From Acanthaster planci (taxonomy: Eukaryota; Echinodermata; Asteroidea; Valvatida; Acanthasteridae): a stretch of 42,549 bases of DNA. The notes under the pieces were generated by a model. It was not told where the DNA came from. It saw nothing but the letters and a program-made list of their open reading frames with translations, and did no database searches. This document shows, one piece after another, positions 1-11,871 of the stretch (position 1 is its first letter; every line of letters begins with the position of its first letter). A program made the position numbers and the translations under genes. The stretch lies in contig NW_019091468.1 of NCBI RefSeq assembly GCF_001949145.1, positions 923,604 to 966,152 on the forward strand, written 5' to 3'.

Positions 1-223
1 CAAACCAAACCAACCCGACTGTTTGTAACATCCCAAACCCAACCAAACCCAACCAAACCAAACCCTACCAAACCAAACTCAACTAAACCAAACCAAACCC
101 AACCAAACCAATCCAAACCCGCCCAAACCCAACCAAACCAAACCAGACCAAACCAAACCAAATCAAACCCACCCAAACCAAATCAAACCAAACCAAACCA
201 AATCAACCCGACTGTTTGTAACA
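1..223. repeat. CCAAA/CCCAA satellite-like tandem repeat
   Basis: Nearly every base belongs to variants of a 5-6 base unit (CCAAA, CCCAA, CCAAAT). A 20-base segment ending in GACTGTTTGTAACA occurs identically at 11-30 and 204-223, so the array includes or is bounded by a direct repeat. The left edge is cut by the window. No coding signal. Confidence 0.9.
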
Positions 224-1700
224 GCGGCTGCCCTGATACATCCTTCATATCAAAGCGCGGCTTCGAAACCATGCCAAATTGCACCCTGTGCCTGGTATAT
301 CATTAACTGTGACAGAAAACTACAACCTCTGCAGCCGAGCTCTGTTGCGTTATTTGCATTTTGCGCCGTATTTCACAATGGGAAACAAACAAAACGCAAC
401 AAGGCTGTTATCGGTGTTTTAAAATCTCCAGTGTATTGTGTATTGTGTCGCGAGGAAGTCTGATGTCAACGAAAGGTTATCGCGTCGCTTTGACAGTAGG
501 CTATACGCTGGCAGAATAAAGAAGATATCTCTCTATGCTGATGTAAAGAGCGTTCGTGTGGTTGAACACGCAGGTACGATTCAAAATGCATGCACTTTTA
601 AAATTATTTTGGACAATAGGTTTCAGAACTGTTTGCACAATCAGTCATTTTTGATGTACAGAAATGACTTCATCGGGGGAGGCGTGGCCACAGAGCACCC
701 TCCTGCCGTGTAAAACAACACGAAATCGGTACTCCTTAAATTAGAAAGGAGATTTATAAGAGGGCATTTTAAGATTTATTGGTTTGAACATTAAATCAGA
801 TTTTGGCGGCGGTTTTGTGTCTTGGGAACGTTTTGTCGGGAAAGGCTTTGTTAATTAAAATGGCCAAATGCCTTCAAAATCTAAACGTGAAATTTAATTA
901 ATATGAATGTATTCATGCATATACAACGAAGCACAATCCAATACGGTTTTAATTTTTTATGTAAAACTTTATATGCAAGTACGTAACACAAACAAAACAC
1001 AACATTTGAATAAAAAGACACTAACGCTGTTACCCAAAGAGTTCTATAAATATTCAGTAACTATCAAATACCACAACATGCAAAAGTAAAAGAAATTCCC
1101 CATGATGGACACCTTGTGTAAGCGAGGCATGCTTAGTGTGGACACCGGCGCAAGCGAATTCCGCATATTGTGTGCTTAGAGGACGCTGTGCGGACTCACA
1201 CATGGTCCACGCATTGTTTCCCCTCTCTGAAAAATAGCTTGAGAGGCATTTTAAGGTCAGGTTATCCGTAGCCGAATGGAGAGGAATAGTCCAGGAAATC
1301 ACCTTCGAAAATCCAGCGCGAAGGAGTTATCAGAGAGCGAAAAAAAGAGCGTTTTGCCCGAGTTTTCTGAACCACAGGAGAATAAAGGGATGTCTACGCC
1401 AGATATGTGAAACAAACAGGCGTGGTCACGTGTATACGCGGACATCTTTGAACCAAACTCTGACCTTTGCTAAGCAAACTCGCTGTGTTGTAATAACTAG
1501 AATATGGTTAAATCTAAAGTTGTTAACATGTATTAAGAAAGCTGCAATGGTGCCATAAATTTGTTATATGTAAGAGACTATATTCCAAACAAAACCACTT
1601 GCTACCTTTCAGCTAATTTTATTGATAAAATGATGCAGTGCATGAACGCTGTGTTTACAAAATGCTTCGAAAGCCACTGTTTCTCATAATCCAGACTTAG
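224..1700. other. No supported gene
   Basis: AT-rich noncoding DNA. Short open frames (for example 438-713 plus) have no recognisable motif, no splice context and ordinary noncoding composition. It lies downstream of the kinase gene's polyadenylation signal. I see no repeat structure here. Confidence 0.6.
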
Positions 1701-1790
1701 GCCGTGTCCGAATTATCGGTACTTGGATGCCGCGTAAATCTGTTCTCATAGAGCTGTGTGCAATTTCAAGCCATAGCCAAGTAAATTGGA
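1701..1790 (+). mobile_element. MITE-like element, GCCGTGTCCGAATT family, copy 1
   Basis: The left end GCCGTGTCCGAATTA is the approximate reverse complement of the right end (AGCCATAGCCAAGTAAATTGGA, 1769-1790). Related sequences lie at 14528-14596 (inverted) and 35289-35400. Noncoding. The terminal inverted repeat is about 20 bases and imperfect. Confidence 0.55.
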
Positions 1791-1802
1791 GGAAGCGCTA
1801 GT

Positions 1803-1808
1803 TTTATT
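1803..1808 (-). promoter_or_regulatory. Polyadenylation signal AATAAA of the kinase gene
   Basis: AATAAA on the minus strand, 20 bases beyond the TAA stop of the last kinase exon. It gives a very short 3' UTR and independently supports the 3' end of that gene model. Confidence 0.6.
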
Positions 1809-1827
1809 GCCCACTTTGTTGTAGACG

Positions 1828-4800
1828 TTACTCGTGCATGTCCATTACATATCGTTTGAGATCTTCAGTGGTGCGGATCTTCTCGTAGTCGCGGACCATG
1901 CGGGTCCCGATCCGCAAGCAGCCCTGGTCAGTCAGTGGCTGGATTAGATCCTCGTCCGGCTCCCGTAAGCCCCAGACCCTAGAGGGGAAAAAAGGTGGTC
2001 CTGAAATAAAACGGTATCATGTGAATATCTGATGGTTCATCAAGCTGTTTTCTTGAAATACAAACAGTAATCATCTGAGTCTCTAAAGTTAGAAGTAATG
2101 CACCTGACCTCATTTCTGAACGGACTTCAAAACAGCAGTTCAAAAAAGTAAAATCTTTGAAATGCTGACGAGCCGAAATTAAGCGGCTACTTCGACTAGC
2201 GATAACACAGGATCACACCACAGTCGCCCGCTTGAACGGTTCAATTCACCCCGTAAACCGGTATGTTACTGCAAGCCGTGGTCTTACAGACGATTCCGGT
2301 GACCATGGTGCGTCACTGGTTATTATCAGTGGCCAGCTTTAATGGCGGTACAATGAAGCATTGTGACCGCTATAGACCTTTTTCACCCATGTGACTAAAT
2401 GGAAACAATACCACCATGTGTGGACCGCCTTGGCCACGGTGATCGCATATATTCCTACGGGCAGCTTCAACCACGTGCAAGCGCACATGCAAACGCCACA
2501 TGCTTGACTAGTTTAATAGGTTGAGGGCCATCGCAACACTATGCACTCATTACCATCACAACACATCATAGGTCCAGCACAATCGTGATGTCACTAGGGA
2601 AAGGTTCTAATTGCACGAAGCCTCTGTTCCTATCCAGTCGCGTTCTGTCTGAAAGCCCTACGCAGTGCTCACCCCACTGAAGGTGGCCAGATGAAGTGTC
2701 TCGTGAAATGTCCGTGGATTCCTCTCTAACCCATAACTGCGCAACTTACCTGCGGATTAGTCTTGCGCCGGTGAAGCCAGCGGTTTCTGATATCGTGCGG
2801 GTACAGTGTGCCTCACTCAGATACTCCATAGCTTCTGAGAAATAGGAATCCACTAGGAGGTACAAGGTATAATCCGAATTAAGGATGCGCTCGGACTTTT
2901 ATCGGTACGTGTGGTAACAGTGTGCAACTGGGGAAAATATTGAGTTTAATTTAATTGTTAAAACGAGTTTCTGTAGTGTTTGTGTAGTACAAACTTCACT
3001 TTGATCGCAACTGGCGATAATTACAACATTTGGGATTGACTATTCAACGCTGAGCTAACCAAAAAAGTGGACATGTTCATGTCTGTTCTACAAAGTGAGA
3101 TACATGACCAAACCTTAAATTCAAGAACCCTTTTAAGTTAATCTATTTCCAAATCTCAAAATATGGAGGGCCTGACGTTCCGATCCCAGCGGAATGTTTC
3201 TCAAAGGCAAACTGACAAGTGGACAGGACAAACAGGCAAACGGAGAATCAGCCAAGTATGGATGAATGCAAGAGGACCAAAGGAAAGGTCAAGAAAGCTG
3301 CAGGCTGGATAAAGGGGACTGCGTGGAAGGCATGGTTGAACAACAAAGGAATGGAAGGTGGGAAGAGATCAAAGAAAAAACTACAATGGATGGAACTGGA
3401 CCCCGAGTGGGAGGGGGTATAATCTGCAGGCAAACGACAGGGAAAGAAAAGAGTGTTAATGAGTAGTTTCCCTCTTGGATGTTCAGGCCATGGGGTTGTA
3501 TGGTACAAAGGCGTTTGATCCAAAGCTTCTCCCTGTTGAAGTAAACAGCATCTATTTCCCAAAGTGTTAGTAAATAATCAACCTCTGCCCATCACCAACG
3601 AGCAGGCGCTGCATGCATATGCTTGCTCAGATAACCAGATGATTGTGCATACTCCGTACTGTCTGCCAACCCTACCTGATTCGACTGTGGACTCTACTAG
3701 TCTATTGGAAAATCCAATTGCAAAAAAATCTTAATTTTGTACCCTGGCCCTCCAAAAAGAACTTGTTCCAGCCCTCTAAATTGGTTCTGGAACCGTCAAT
3801 GTATACGGCCAAGTGCCCATTTTCATCGATCATAACGAGGAGTTATTTTCATCACACTCTGAATGGAACCTGAATCTCATGGCTCTCTTCTAGCGGAAAT
3901 ATTTGACCATCCAATGGCTGATTCCCCGACCCACCTGTGTCATCTATCGCTTTCTTCAGCCGGTCGTGGTAAGTTGAACCCTCCGATAGCGGGTAGTAAT
4001 TGTGGTCGAGAAAGGACTTGACAAAGTTGCAGAGCATGTAGCTCAAATCCGTGGCAGCCGGTCCCATGTGCGCCATCTCGAAGTCAAAAATCTGTTCAAG
4101 GTACAACATTTTGAAAAGGGTGATAACGCCACGAGTCGAGAAGAGGCATCTGAATTATTATATTTCATGTATGATCTGGGACCAAAATTGTACGAAACCA
4201 CGACAGAACATGATAGAATGATAAAATATGAAGTTTTAATTAATTAACTGAAATGTTTTATCCTATGCCTTAAGACCTCTCCATACTGCAACCTCGCGTT
4301 AATCTTAGCCTGTCGTTGACTTGACGTGAGAATGAAGCAAAAGGAGTGTATCCAATTGGTTTACGCTGGTTAATTATTACACTAAATTACTGCCTAGGCC
4401 TGTAATTTACATTTTGCATGATGAACACAAGATCAAAATGCTTACAGCAGTAGTCTTGTCTCGTGTCGTGGTAGCTTCTCTTTCTGGTCTTACACTCACC
4501 TTGATGGAGGACTCCTTGACCATGACCGAGCTGGGGTGGAAGTCGCCATGGTTTAGGCAGTCGTGGTTGTCGATGTCTATCGCCCGAAGCTTGAGCCAGT
4601 TGGACTGCAAAACCTCGTCCCGGGTGAACGCCTCCATCTCTTGGGCATATTGCCCATCCCCCTTCCTTTGCAATGGGTCGTCGAATAGGTACACGGTGCG
4701 AATGAACTGCATGTCATTCAAGCTGTTGGAATTAATATGAAGCACCTGTATTCATGTGAACGTCGCGGTGGCTGTGTATTAGCGATGTAGTCGAGACCAC

Positions 4801-7800
4801 CCCCATCCAAGCCACAAACCATGCAGTGACAAGTAGCTCATTGAATTACCACTGGTAGGAGAGGATGGACTTGGAGGTCCCGTGTTGGTCTTGAGATGGT
4901 CTTGTGATGGTCTTCAAGCGTTTCGACTTCAAAAGTGTTCTGAATGCATGCTGGTTACTGGAGGTAAAGTTATTTACATTTTATCCCTTTGAGTTTTAGA
5001 ACCACATCTCTGAAAGGTTTTGGAGTTTGATCGAGACTTAGATCGCGTCTGAAACGGCTCCCAGAGCTAAGGCTCTGTATATGTTAGCGGATCCCCGTGC
5101 ATTTCCTATGGGCGAGGACCTAGACCTAGCTGTAGACAACAGAATCGGATGCAGCTTTATTTTCGAGAGGACGCCAGAGCGATTGCATCTCGTGAACAGT
5201 ATTCAGAAGGTGCCCGAGAAAACGGCGAATATCCTAGCTCTCCACAAGGTCATAAAGCAATATTTGGTTGTGTCTCGATCAAATTGAAAACTGATGGCAA
5301 TTTATCGTATCAAGCCACCCATCCACGATGATGGGAAGAGTGCGATAGAAGGTTGTTCTTGCATCAAAACTCCGTAGAAAAATAATCGACGTCTAAAATT
5401 GAGGAATACTTATCAACTTGTGCGTGATAAATAATATGTGAGACAACTCACGTGCAGAACTGCACCATTTCCAAGTGTGTGGTCTCGTCGACCGTTTCCC
5501 GGTGGGTGGCACGATGGAGCTTAGCAATGCAAGTAACCAGCTTCCGGGCGAGGGAGGTATCGAACTTGCCTAGGTTCAGTTGCTGACGCAGAAGCTCATA
5601 GCTGCCCAGGTCCTCCATGACCACTGATAGCAAGAACATAATTCATTCATCAACGGAGTTAAACGGACAGGAGCATGTGAAGGGAGGCTCTACTTTTTTA
5701 TGCGGGAGCATCGATGCCCTATTCGCCCCGAGCGGGACCAAGAGAGGGCACAATATTCCTAGCAACATAAGCTCCTCTAGTTTATACTGCAACTTCGCTG
5801 GTATATAAAATGCAAGCGTTGCGGTAACATCGCTACAAACAAAATGAAGACTCCCCACCGACGTGGCTCTTTTCAACCGATGAGGGGCGCTTCTGTTCAA
5901 GGTGGATAGCTTTGGTAAACATATTTGACTTCGGTGCGTTTCGATGCCGTTGAAGTCGGCAAAGCATTCTGATCCGTTTGACATGTTGTTTTTGATATGG
6001 TTGTGGGAGAGAGTAGTTGGTAGGATCTCAACTTAACTTACACGCGTGCCGAAATTTGAGTATAATCCCCCCTCGAGACTTAAAATAGAGGTTACAAAGC
6101 CACATATCTTGTCAATAAGGATGTAATACGCTGTTTGGTCGCGTGCATGTACATATTCATTATTGCGCAGGCAAAACTGTCGTCACGATGGATGATTCTT
6201 TTAAAAGTAAACCTTGTGGTCTTGCTGACTCGATATTCACTGATCTAGGCCCAAGTAGGGACCTTTTTGCAACGTATCGAGTGCCGGACTTACTGATTTT
6301 GCAGTCCGGCTGGTACAGGTAAGGTGTCGGAACCGAACCTGGTACGAGGCTATCCATCTTCTGCATTGCCCAGAACTCAACCCGCGCTCTCTCTGGACTC
6401 AGCGGCTGCATGGTGAACCCCTAGAGAAAAGAGAGTTGTACATTGCAAACTGTGTGAAGTTCTTGATACCTTCTTCAATGGTATTCGCCATAACATTTAA
6501 TTAAAGATGAGGGCAAAATCCGTTCTGCTTCAAAGTAGGGCCGACTACTGGAGCTTTTTGGCAATGGAGAGTGCACCGCTCAGGGTATCGAGAGATTTTG
6601 ACCTGCTTCAACCTGACCGTACTTTCGAGCGATGGCAAGAAGTCTCAGTCGAATGCATCACGTCCTACAGATTTGCCGCGAGTTCTTGACTTCAAAGTTT
6701 GTGGCGTGCATCGGCGCTCTGTGGGCGTATAACCGCGTTCATGTGTTGGATGAACATGAAAACGGGGTTCCAAATGCCGAGAATCAACACGCGAACGTTG
6801 TTCGTGAACAGCTGTTCGTGAACAGGATTCTCACTCCCCACTTACTTGAGAGTGGATGGAGAACGTCAAGAACAAAGATGGCGGACATAAGCACATACCG
6901 CAACCTGATGTTGATTTTGGTACATAAACTAGAATGCACTCACGATAGGAAAAATATAACCGAAGACTTATATACAGAGCTGTGGGAGAGAAAATTTACC
7001 TTGACCATTTTACATTGATATTTTGGGATTTGACTTTTGGTAAGATCGCAAAATAATATCAAGTTTCTTTTTCACTCCGTCCAAAATGGCGACTGCTATC
7101 TTGAATTAAGCGTAGGTACACTCCATTTGCTCTGCGGCGTTCGTAATCAACAACCCGAGAACACTGTTCATGAATCCCAGGAAAACGGGATTTCGAATAC
7201 GCTCTGTGTTTCCAAGATATCTAGACCAACGTGCGCGCAAGTATAGAACACTTTGCACATCCTGCGCACAAGCACCTGTTGGCGTTGATACGCGGTTGTA
7301 AGTTTCCCAACTCTGTAAAAAGGTTGGTCAAATTTGGGTCGATAATTATTTTGCCCAATGTTAGTGTAAATATCAACTTCCCAGCCTTGTGCAAATTCTT
7401 CCCAACAGTGTTGGAAATTAACCAACAATGTGGTAACCTTAACCAAGGTTGGCCAAATTACAAAATCCCTACACTGTTTGACCAACTTTTTTTTTAGAGT
7501 GTACAAAGATGGCGTCAAAAGAGAGTGATCTTTACTTACCTTCACATACGGTTCGCTGTTTTTAATAACGACCGTCTGTGTTTTGTCTTTGTCGCTCCGC
7601 ACTCGGTAAACATAGTTGACGACGCCACCATCGATGAGTTCCAGCTCCGACCCTTGACCAAATTGCTAAATGCACGAAGAGCCAATTAATTTCCATTCTT
7701 ACGAGAAACTGGAGGAGCCAGTTTGGTATTCCAACAGCGCATGCCCATAATGAAGCTCGTCTGAGGTCATTCGGACGCGTGCACAAGGTCTGCCCTATCA

Positions 7801-8450
7801 GCGCAGCTCTACGTGGACTCGAGCGTGCTCTTTATTCACGAATGATCTTGTGTGTGTGTTTTTCTACCGAACTGGCTTAGTCGCGGGTCGTACATCCTGT
7901 TGACAGCAAATATTAGTAAGCCTAGCTCAACTTTAGCTGAGAGTCGAAGTCTAGGCCTACCCGTCACTTTGTCTGTAACCAAATAATGGCCACACGAAAA
8001 AGCAAATTATTGACCATTTGCCCTTGCTGATGCAATGTCTTTTTCAGCCGACAAGTCAATTTGTTGAATCATAACTATATATGGCAACTGACGTCACATA
8101 TTTACAGTACTGCTTGACGGGAGTCTAATTGGACTCAACCGGCTACAGGAGTGCGCTTAACGCTTTGTCTGAGCCGACGCCCTTTCTGTCCTCGATGGTT
8201 TTAGCAGGCAATGGAATTGTAATGAATGGAAAACAGTGGAAAAGGAGAGTGTGGACGTTTGGTTTCTGGGCCTTTTGAACTAGCAACATAAACAATTCGA
8301 AATCTGCAACTTGTCCGTTTTTGTCGATCCTGGGCCAGCTCCGGAGCAAATTATATACACCCACCCTACCTCCAGCCCTGGCGTCTCCGCCCAGACTTCC
8401 CAGTCGATGGTGGGGGCTTTCTTCTCTTTGATTTTGATGCACTCCGCCAT
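1828..8450 (-). CDS. Methylthioribose-kinase-like protein, 8 exons, 379 aa
   Basis: Coding exons (minus): 8450-8370, 7665-7540, 6420-6294, 5623-5452, 4722-4500, 4091-3935, 2852-2750, 1978-1828. All introns are GT-AG, every phase closes, and the total is 380 codons including TAA. The fold is APH/choline-kinase-like. Exon 2 has a nucleotide loop (GQGSELELIDGGVVNYVYRV) and the lysine strand VVIKNSEPYVK. Exon 4 starts the hinge (MEDLGSYELLRQ). Exon 5 has the catalytic loop LNHGDFHPSSVMV (MtnK: HGDLHxxS). Exon 6 has the metal-binding Asp in IFDFEMAHMGPAATDL. Exon 7 ends GFTGARLIRR, as in MtnK C-termini. MtnK phosphorylates 5-methylthioribose in methionine salvage in bacteria and plants; about 400 aa is usual. 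The start MAEC in exon 1 precedes the first kinase strand. Substrate is inferred; another small-molecule kinase of the fold is the alternative. Confidence 0.8.
7310..7501. mobile_element. MITE with CTCTAAAAA-type ends, in kinase intron 2
   Basis: The left end (CTCTGTAAAAAGGTTGGTCAAA) is matched in reverse complement by the right end (TTTGACCAAC then a T run and AGAGTG). The core repeats the AACCTTGG/GTTGGCCAAAT theme. It is noncoding and sits inside the intron between kinase exons 2 and 3. Its outermost bases resemble those of the elements at 8805 and 13828. Confidence 0.7.
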
Positions 8451-9370
8451 TTTCGCTCGCGGGAGCCCGAGGCTCAGGTCCTATCCTGCCTGAGAACAAG
8501 AGATCTCTGATGTACAAATGTGATCGAGCCAACAGAGCGGAGATGTAATCCAATTGGTGTAAAGCACAGAACACTGCCCTGAAACTGTTTCTTGATCGGT
8601 GAAATTGAGAGTGTCATTGGCCACGTCACGTTTTGTGTCACTAATGGTAATAGCTTCGTGCAAAAAAATACTCAGACGTGAGTCGATCGTGTTTATCCAA
8701 CTAGTGAAACTGTGCAAGGTGTTCCAGAAAAAAAATGAATCCCGAAATAAAATAATCAATTTGGATATGTTGAGTTTTGTATATTATAACCGTGTGTTTG
8801 CCATACACTCTAAAATTCCAGGGTCAGATTGACCCAAAATTTGGTCCCATTGGGTCAAATATGACCCAAAACGGGTCGCACCCAATCAGAGCCAGCTTCC
8901 GGGTCAATCTGACCCTGGTGTGTTTGGAGTGTAAGAAGAAGCGTAATGCTTTCTAATCGTACGGATTTGGAATTCGTCCAGTCATTCTTCACCAGACACC
9001 ATATTGTTTGCAACACGGTATGGCAAAAACTCATTTGCAGCACTTTAGGATCAGAAATTACAATCACATTCGACATGGCTCAAGGAGACCACCTGCATAA
9101 AGCAAAACACAAAATCCAACAGCGTAACATTTGAAAGCAGTGAAACTGAGAGTGCTATTGACCACGTGCTATTTGCACGTTGTGCTATTTGCTCCTACTT
9201 CACGGCAAACACACAGTTACATAGTTAAAGTAAAAAAGCTCAAAACGTGACCAAATTAACCGACGGCTTTTATGTTTCACTTTTTTGGGACCACTCTGTA
9301 CACATACAGCGTAATTGTCATATGGCAGCTGACGTCACACTTTGGAACTCATTAATAAAGGCGATCTAAT
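8067..9370. repeat. Diverged direct-repeat blocks around the kinase 5' region
   Basis: TATGGCAACTGACGTCACA near 8080 recurs as TATGGCAGCTGACGTCACA near 9330. GTGAAATTGAGAGTG near 8600 recurs as GTGAAACTGAGAGTG near 9140, each followed by a CCACGT context. AACCGTGTGTTTGCC (~8788) has an inverted partner near 9200. This suggests old overlapping duplications around and including the 8805-8932 MITE. Apart from kinase exon 1 (8370-8450) the span is noncoding. Confidence 0.4.
8805..8932. mobile_element. MITE with CACTCTAAAAT ends and GGGTCA/TGACCC core
   Basis: Long terminal inverted repeats of about 30 bases: ACACTCTAAAATTCCAGGGT... at 8805-8835, answered by ...GACCCTGGTGTGTTTGGAGTGT at 8901-8932. 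The interior repeats GGGTCA-type words (several copies, both orientations). No coding potential. Confidence 0.8.
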
Positions 9371-10383
9371 CCCGAAGCTCCGTTTGCATGGCGCACAAAA
9401 TGGACTGCTATCGTTCTCGAGATTGTTTTTGAGAATTATCTTTATTGAAGTTCATTTTTATGAGTAATATTTTCCCTACTTCACTTCGTGATAGATGAAA
9501 CCAAACAAAACAAATGAATACCCATCTCTTGAATATTACTTAAAGGAAAATATGTCTCTTAAAATCAAACTTGATCAAAACATATTAGGCCTATGTAGCA
9601 TATAATCACACACGCTGGCAAACCGTACTTAAGCACCACTGCCCTGCCCTACCTCCTATTCGCGCGTACAAATATATTTGTCGAAATGTATAATTAACGT
9701 ATGTGTTGTATCTACTGAAAGAAATAAACATCACTGCCAAAAAAAAAAACCCCGTCAGTGACAAGGAAGGCCAGATCATCAGAGGAAGGCAAAGGGGGCC
9801 ATACCCAGCCCCCCCCCAAACGGAGTCAAAAAAATTAACAGAACATAAAAAAAATTCAGAGCCCAGCCCCCGAAAAAAGAATAGGAATAATTAAATAAAA
9901 ATAAAAGGTTGAAGTATTTACCTTATTTCATTTCTCTGTGTTGCAAAAGCATGTAAAAAGCCCCAAAGCTTAGCCTACGCCGCTAAAAAAAGCCATAAAA
10001 GGAAAACAAATTAACCCCATAAAAATAATAATAATCTACAAGACTTTTAACAGTTCCGGGATCTACTCTTGCTGGCAAGATCATTATTTTCCCCTCTGTG
10101 TTCTTCATTGCTATAATTGAAATTTAGGATTTCTTGGCATCGGTCGGGTAAAAGCAACACAACTTTTCTGGCCTTATTGAAAAAAACATTTTCAGAAACT
10201 CAATCTGCTCTGTGCGGGTTTACCAGAGCAAAGGTTGTTAATGACAAACTATGAATGACTGCGTAGTGCCAATATTAGAGAACGAAAACCCACCAGCGTA
10301 GTTGCAAATACCAAATGCAAATGAGCAACGCCGTCGACGTGCTCACAGGAAATGTATCATATAAAAGCCTTCGTGAAACTCTC
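8933..10383. other. No supported gene; A-rich low-complexity DNA
   Basis: Noncoding. It contains diverged repeat copies (about 9130-9370) and a strongly A-rich, strand-asymmetric stretch at about 9735-10035 with C runs. Small open frames here reflect the A bias and carry no recognisable motif. Confidence 0.55.
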
Positions 10384-10742
10384 TTACCTGTTGGTATGAG
10401 TTTTATTGCGCTCCACGGCTCTTTTCGTGCGAAAAAAACCGACACAAGATCGAGTGAACGAGCGTGCCCGGTATTCCGTGCTCAGAAATGTTTCATTTGC
10501 TGAGCGACCGTCGAACACTTGCGTTATGATGTCCCATGGATGTCGCAGGGACTCGAGATTATCGGTTGGGCCTTTTGTCCCCCGTTTATGGAGTTCTTCA
10601 ATCATCTACCAACCACATTCTTGTGGGTCAAAGTATGTTTTCATGTAAAGAGTGCCCTTCAGTTGAACTTGCTCTTTAGTCTTCAGTGGTAGATTTTCTC
10701 GAGCCCGCACATGACATACAGTGTGGTGGTCAAGTACTTTTG
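10384..10742 (-). pseudogene. Unidentified coding-like stretch with one in-frame stop
   Basis: Reading minus from about 10742, about 119 codons stay open except for one TAG at about 10606. The translation has a protein-like composition (CHVRARENLPLKTKEQVQLK upstream of the stop; WDIITQVFDG downstream). It ends at a good splice donor, CAG|GTAAGAG. The base after GGTTG also reads as a possible donor (GTAGAT), so the stop may lie in an intron or mark a decayed exon. I do not recognise the family. It could be an exon of the small minus-strand gene at 11.3-11.9 kb only if that model's stop is wrong. Confidence 0.25.
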
Positions 10743-11315
10743 GCTTTTACCAAAAGACTACAGTAAAGTATAACACTGTAACGCTACATCTGCGTACGAG
10801 TCCACTACCTTGTACTGTCCCTCGTGTGTTTTATATTTTCAGAAGGATATTTCTCTTTTAGGTCAGGTAATTTTCCACTTTATATAAATGTGCTTGTCAA
10901 ACACAGCCGACTCGTAAAAGGTTCGGAACGTCGGGTTGCATCGGGCTGACTGTCAAAAAGATCGGGTGCTTTCTAAATTTGGATGAAGTGAGATTTTGGA
11001 TGAGATGCGCGCTGAACTCAAAACCAGCGGCTGTTTTATGTTTGGAAATTTTTTTCCGACCATGCGACGTTACGTCTTGTAAAATTTCGTTTAAATATTG
11101 AGAACACGTCAGATCTGGAAATTTTCATTTGGGCGAAAAGATTTTATGAACAGGGGCATGTGGACTGCATGTGGATGCGTCCCCCACTCGTCCGTCTCTG
11201 AATGAGGGATGAAACCGTCGGCTTAATTGGCTTCTGTTGCCGGTGAGAAAATTCGTGTGCCCGAAACCCGTAGAGAATAAAAGGCAACATTCCTCCATCG
11301 AGGACTTGACAAATA

Positions 11316-11871
11316 TTATAAGGCCCTGATCAACTTCTGTAGAAAAATTTCAAGTTGAAGATCAATTTCTCCTTGCTCGCTGAGTGTAGACTCCGCCACT
11401 GATCTCAGCAAGAAGTACGTAGGCCTCCGTAGGTTCTCCGCAAAATACTGAACTGGGTAAGAGGGAGTTAAGCCAGAGTGCACAGGCATTTGATGGTAAA
11501 TGTGCAAAGGTAAGGTTACAAAATAAATGTTAGACTTAAGACACTCCCAGTTGTGTAAAATTTAAGTTTTAAGGAGAAAAGTACTCGGCCGAGTACTTTC
11601 CGAGTGCTTTTGTCCTAAAAAGTTAATTTTAATCAAACAGTGATGGTCTGAAGTCATTATGTTGCTTTGTAATCTTACCTTTATGCATGTACATGTACCA
11701 GCAAATGCCGACGTACTTCAGCTTTGTTCCCTTCTGACTAGTCAAATATTTGGTAGAGAACTTGGTTCTCAAAAAGTACTCGACTGCGTCACTGATGACA
11801 TGACGACATGCTGAGCACGTACAACCGTCAGGAATATAAACTTCTCGTCCTGCTTGGTGCGAGCCCATCAT
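11316..11871 (-). CDS. Possible two-exon small gene, unknown function
   Basis: Two minus-strand exons fit: 11871-11679 and 11452-11316, joined phase 1 by AAG|GTAAGA and a pyrimidine-rich acceptor ending CCCAG, then closed by TAA. The predicted product is about 109 residues, starting at tandem ATGs. Part one has a Cys pair (PDGCTCSACRHV); part two is Leu/Glu-rich and probably helical (SEQGEIDLQLEIFLQKLI). No signal peptide and no recognised family. The first exon may be incomplete at its 5' side. Support is only the splice logic and composition, so a chance model is possible. Confidence 0.3.

Noticed and set aside
3219-3562. Overlapping small frames on both strands in kinase intron 6
   Set aside because: They lie in the intron between exons 3935 and 2852, are A/G-biased and carry no motif.
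7168-7602. 144-codon minus frame next to kinase exon 2
   Set aside because: Only its first part is kinase exon 2; the rest runs past the GTAAGT donor into an intron and through a MITE.
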